DNA from: CAIVAT01 sp037131145
Lineage (GTDB): Bacteria > Bacteroidota > Bacteroidia > Bacteroidales > FEN-979
Direction: 5' to 3'
Assembly (NCBI GenBank): GCA_037131145.1
Contig: JBAXRP010000200.1
Span: forward strand, 1-8,502
DNA: 8,502 bases
Position 1 is the first letter of the stretch. Every line of letters begins with the position of its first letter. A program made the translations under genes and the position numbers. Positions 6,872 to 8,502 of this stretch are shown in pieces. Below the pieces are notes generated by a model. That model was not told the origin of the DNA. It was given only the letters and a program-made list of their open reading frames with translations, and ran no database searches.

Positions 6872-7812
6872 AAGCGGCGGTTGTTAATAGATTTGTGATT
6901 AATCCATCCGCCGAATTATTGCCGGATATAAAAATATGTCCGTTCACAAACGACGATTTTATACTGAATCGGTCGTTACCTGATTCGGACGTCATTGACC
7001 AGTATTTCCAGAGCAGGTTTTCTCCCAATAGCTTTTACTACACCATAAATGGTCGAACCGCCATTGGTCTGGCGCTTCATCAACTGAATTTAAGCAGGGA
7101 AGATGTGGTCGCCATTCTTACTACTTCCGGGAATTTCTACATCAGTCATTGTGTGACTGACGAAATTGAAAAAGTTTGTGGCTGGTCACGAAAAATTGAT
7201 AAAAACACCAGCGTTATTCTGGTCAATCACGAGTTTGGCTTTCCTTTCGAAGAAATTGCAGATCTGAGGAAATACAATCTGCCCATTATTGAAGATTGCG
7301 CCCATTCGTTTTTTTCAATGGATCAAAAAGGGGTGACAGGAACCGTGGGTGATTTTGTAGTCTTTAGTTTCCCGAAAATCTTTCCGGTTCAAACTGGCGG
7401 GCTATTAGTAGCAAAGAACAGCATTTCTGTACCCGCCGATTATATTTGTGATGACCTTTACATCCGATACCTTAAAAATGTTCTTTCTTTTCATATTTCG
7501 ATGAAAGATGAAATCATTGAAAAACGGATAAACAACCATCGCTTTCTGGAAAAAATTCTTCAGCCCTTTGGGGTTGATACGCGTTTTGAATTAAAACCCG
7601 GGATCGTTCCCGGCGTTTTTTTATTCAGAAGCGCCATGCCGGAAAATGAGCTTAAAAAACTGAAAATTCATTTTTATTCTCACGGCGTACAATGCAGTGT
7701 TTTTTACGGGGAAAAGTCGTTTTTTCTGCCCGTTCATCAAAATCTCGCACTGGAAGAGATGGAATATTGCGCTGAGGTTTTTAAATCATTCATTCAAAAC
7801 ACAGGCTTATGA
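6868..7812 (+). CDS. Short divergent DegT/DnrJ/EryC1-type PLP-dependent protein
   Basis: 314 residues from a GTG at 6868 that overlaps the previous TGA (GTGA); the family is usually about 360-390. Fold-type I PLP features are seen: NGRTAIGLAL (61-70) as the phosphate-side helix start, PIIEDCAHSF (139-148) with Asp143 that should contact the pyridine nitrogen, and FSFPKIFPVQTGG (166-178) with Lys170 as the likely Schiff-base lysine. That lysine motif is shorter than the usual FSFxxxK...GEGG. The large-domain core is therefore kept, while the C-terminal small domain is reduced. It could be a sugar aminotransferase of a divergent subgroup, or a PLP or former PLP protein with another role beside the FemAB-like partner. 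A full-length canonical DegT enzyme follows at 8308, so this one is probably not simply the pathway transaminase. Confidence 0.75.
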   Translation: MKAAVVNRFVINPSAELLPDIKICPFTNDDFILNRSLPDSDVIDQYFQSRFSPNSFYYTINGRTAIGLALHQLNLSREDVVAILTTSGNFYISHCVTDEIEKVCGWSRKIDKNTSVILVNHEFGFPFEEIADLRKYNLPIIEDCAHSFFSMDQKGVTGTVGDFVVFSFPKIFPVQTGGLLVAKNSISVPADYICDDLYIRYLKNVLSFHISMKDEIIEKRINNHRFLEKILQPFGVDTRFELKPGIVPGVFLFRSAMPENELKKLKIHFYSHGVQCSVFYGEKSFFLPVHQNLALEEMEYCAEVFKSFIQNTGL

Positions 7813-8315
7813 AATTTGCCAATATTTTTCTGGGCGCAAACGTAGAGATTGATCCTACAGCAACATTTAACAACGTTGTAATTGGCGATAATGTTAAAAT
7901 TGCAAAACAATGCACACTTTTCGGAAGCGCCGAATTTCCGCTCGAAATTCAAAATGATTCCTATATCGGGATGAACACGACGATCAATGGATATCATGCG
8001 AGGGTAACAATCGGCGACCACGTAAGTATTGCTCAGCATGTGAATATTATGGCTGATTCCGGACCAAATGCCAGCGCACCGATGCAGAGGATATTTCCAA
8101 TCATAAAAGGGGAAATTTTCATTGGCAACCACTCATGGATAGGCGCGAATGTTGTAATTATGCCCGGCGTTAGGCTGGGAAAATTTTGCGTTGTTGGAGC
8201 AAATAGTTTTGTCAACAAATCATTTAGCGATTATTCAGTGATTGGCGGCTCCCCGGCTAAGATTATTCGAAGATTAACAGATGCAGAAATTGAAATATTA
8301 ACAAACCATGATTAA
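7809..8315 (+). CDS. Left-handed beta-helix (hexapeptide-repeat) acyltransferase
   Basis: 168 residues. Imperfect hexapeptide repeats start near residue 8 (LGANVEIDPTATFNNVVIGD) and run almost to the end, with the signature stretch IGNHSWIGANVVIMPGVRLG (105-124) and the closing VIGGSPAKIIRRL (144-156) typical of acetyl-CoA-dependent LbH transferases. An interrupting loop at about 80-100 (MADSGPNASAPMQ) with nearby His71/His77 is a plausible catalytic site. The protein overlaps the previous gene by 4 nt (ATGA) and the next by 8 nt. Between FdtA-like and DegT genes, the natural role is N-acetylation of a dTDP-3-amino-3,6-dideoxyhexose (as FdtC/QdtC), though its loop does not clearly resemble those enzymes as I remember them. 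O-acetylation of a sugar or polymer remains possible. Confidence 0.87.
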   Translation: MKFANIFLGANVEIDPTATFNNVVIGDNVKIAKQCTLFGSAEFPLEIQNDSYIGMNTTINGYHARVTIGDHVSIAQHVNIMADSGPNASAPMQRIFPIIKGEIFIGNHSWIGANVVIMPGVRLGKFCVVGANSFVNKSFSDYSVIGGSPAKIIRRLTDAEIEILTNHD

Positions 8316-8502
8316 GTTTTTAGACCTTGAAGCAATCAACGCTTCATTCGATCGGGAGTTAGAACTTGCGGCGCAAAGGGTTATCCGTTCGGGACAGTAT
8401 TTACTTGGCGCCGAAGTAAGGGAATTTGAGAAGTCATATTCCAGCTTTATTGGCGCGAAACACTGTATTGCAGTGGCCAATGGATTCGATGCCTCGCCTT
8501 TA
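8308..8502 (+). CDS. DegT/DnrJ/EryC1 sugar aminotransferase, 5' end only (FdtB/QdtB-like)
   Basis: 65 codons run from the ATG at 8308 to the window edge without a stop; about 300 residues of a usual 365-390 are missing. The visible N-terminus is canonical: IKFLDLEAIN (2-11), RVIRSGQYLLGAEVREFEKS (24-43), and KHCIAVANGFDA (52-63), matching the usual GVANGLDAL. The PLP lysine and Asp are outside the window. The family is a PLP enzyme moving an amino group from glutamate to a keto sugar; with a 3,4-ketoisomerase and an acyltransferase upstream, amination at C3 is the likely reaction. The start overlaps the previous stop by 8 nt (ATGATTAA), the same arrangement as at 5936. Confidence 0.88.
   Translation, partial: MIKFLDLEAINASFDRELELAAQRVIRSGQYLLGAEVREFEKSYSSFIGAKHCIAVANGFDASPL

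Noticed and set aside
7142..7160. Perfect 7-bp inverted repeat (TCAGTCA / TGACTGA) as an operator or invertible-site end
   Set aside because: It is a single site within the short DegT-like gene with no second copy in the window and no nearby recombinase or promoter.

Overview
The window is a stretch of a surface-polysaccharide (capsule or exopolysaccharide/O-antigen type) biosynthesis locus, most likely from a member of the Bacteroidota. Three things point there. The locus opens with a NusG-like antiterminator of the UpxY type, followed by a short winged-helix protein of a kind I associate with this phylum. Fcl carries the internal insertion I know from Bacteroides-type GDP-fucose synthases. 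Most start codons lack a clear Shine-Dalgarno sequence and have AT-rich leaders instead. All genes are on the + strand and tightly packed; the longest gap is 103 bp, and the window cuts the first and last genes.

Layout: (1) 1-477, 3' part of the UpxY/NusG-like antiterminator. (2) 581-1129, winged-helix protein with a degenerate C-terminal domain. (3) 1150-2271 gmd and 2294-3424 fcl, which together convert GDP-D-mannose to GDP-L-fucose. (4) 3470-5116, a UDP-glucose/GDP-mannose dehydrogenase family enzyme with an N-terminal extension, probably making a nucleotide-linked uronic acid. (5) 5133-5540 and 5527-5943, two tandem paralogous FdtA/QdtA/WxcM-like cupins (dTDP-4-keto-6-deoxyhexose 3,4-ketoisomerase type). 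(6) 5936-6871, a FemAB/GNAT-type acyl- or aminoacyltransferase. (7) 6868-7812, a short, divergent DegT/DnrJ/EryC1-type PLP protein. (8) 7809-8315, a left-handed beta-helix acyltransferase. (9) 8308-8502, the 5' end of a canonical DegT/DnrJ/EryC1 sugar aminotransferase.

Together the genes can supply GDP-L-fucose, a uronic acid donor and, from the right-hand half, a dTDP-3-amino-3,6-dideoxyhexose acylated on nitrogen (Fuc3NAc/Qui3NAc type: ketoisomerase, transaminase, acyltransferase). From 5527 onward each gene overlaps the next by 4 to 14 nt, so this half looks like one translationally coupled unit. No glycosyltransferase, flippase or polymerase is in the window; these presumably lie downstream.

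The most striking non-gene signal is an octanucleotide tandem repeat (seven CTTACCAA units, one with a substitution) inside fcl. It encodes a low-complexity 8-residue repeat at the family's variable insertion. Because 8 is not a multiple of 3, gaining or losing one unit would truncate Fcl before its C-terminal half. This makes it a candidate, untested, on/off switch for fucose in the surface glycan.
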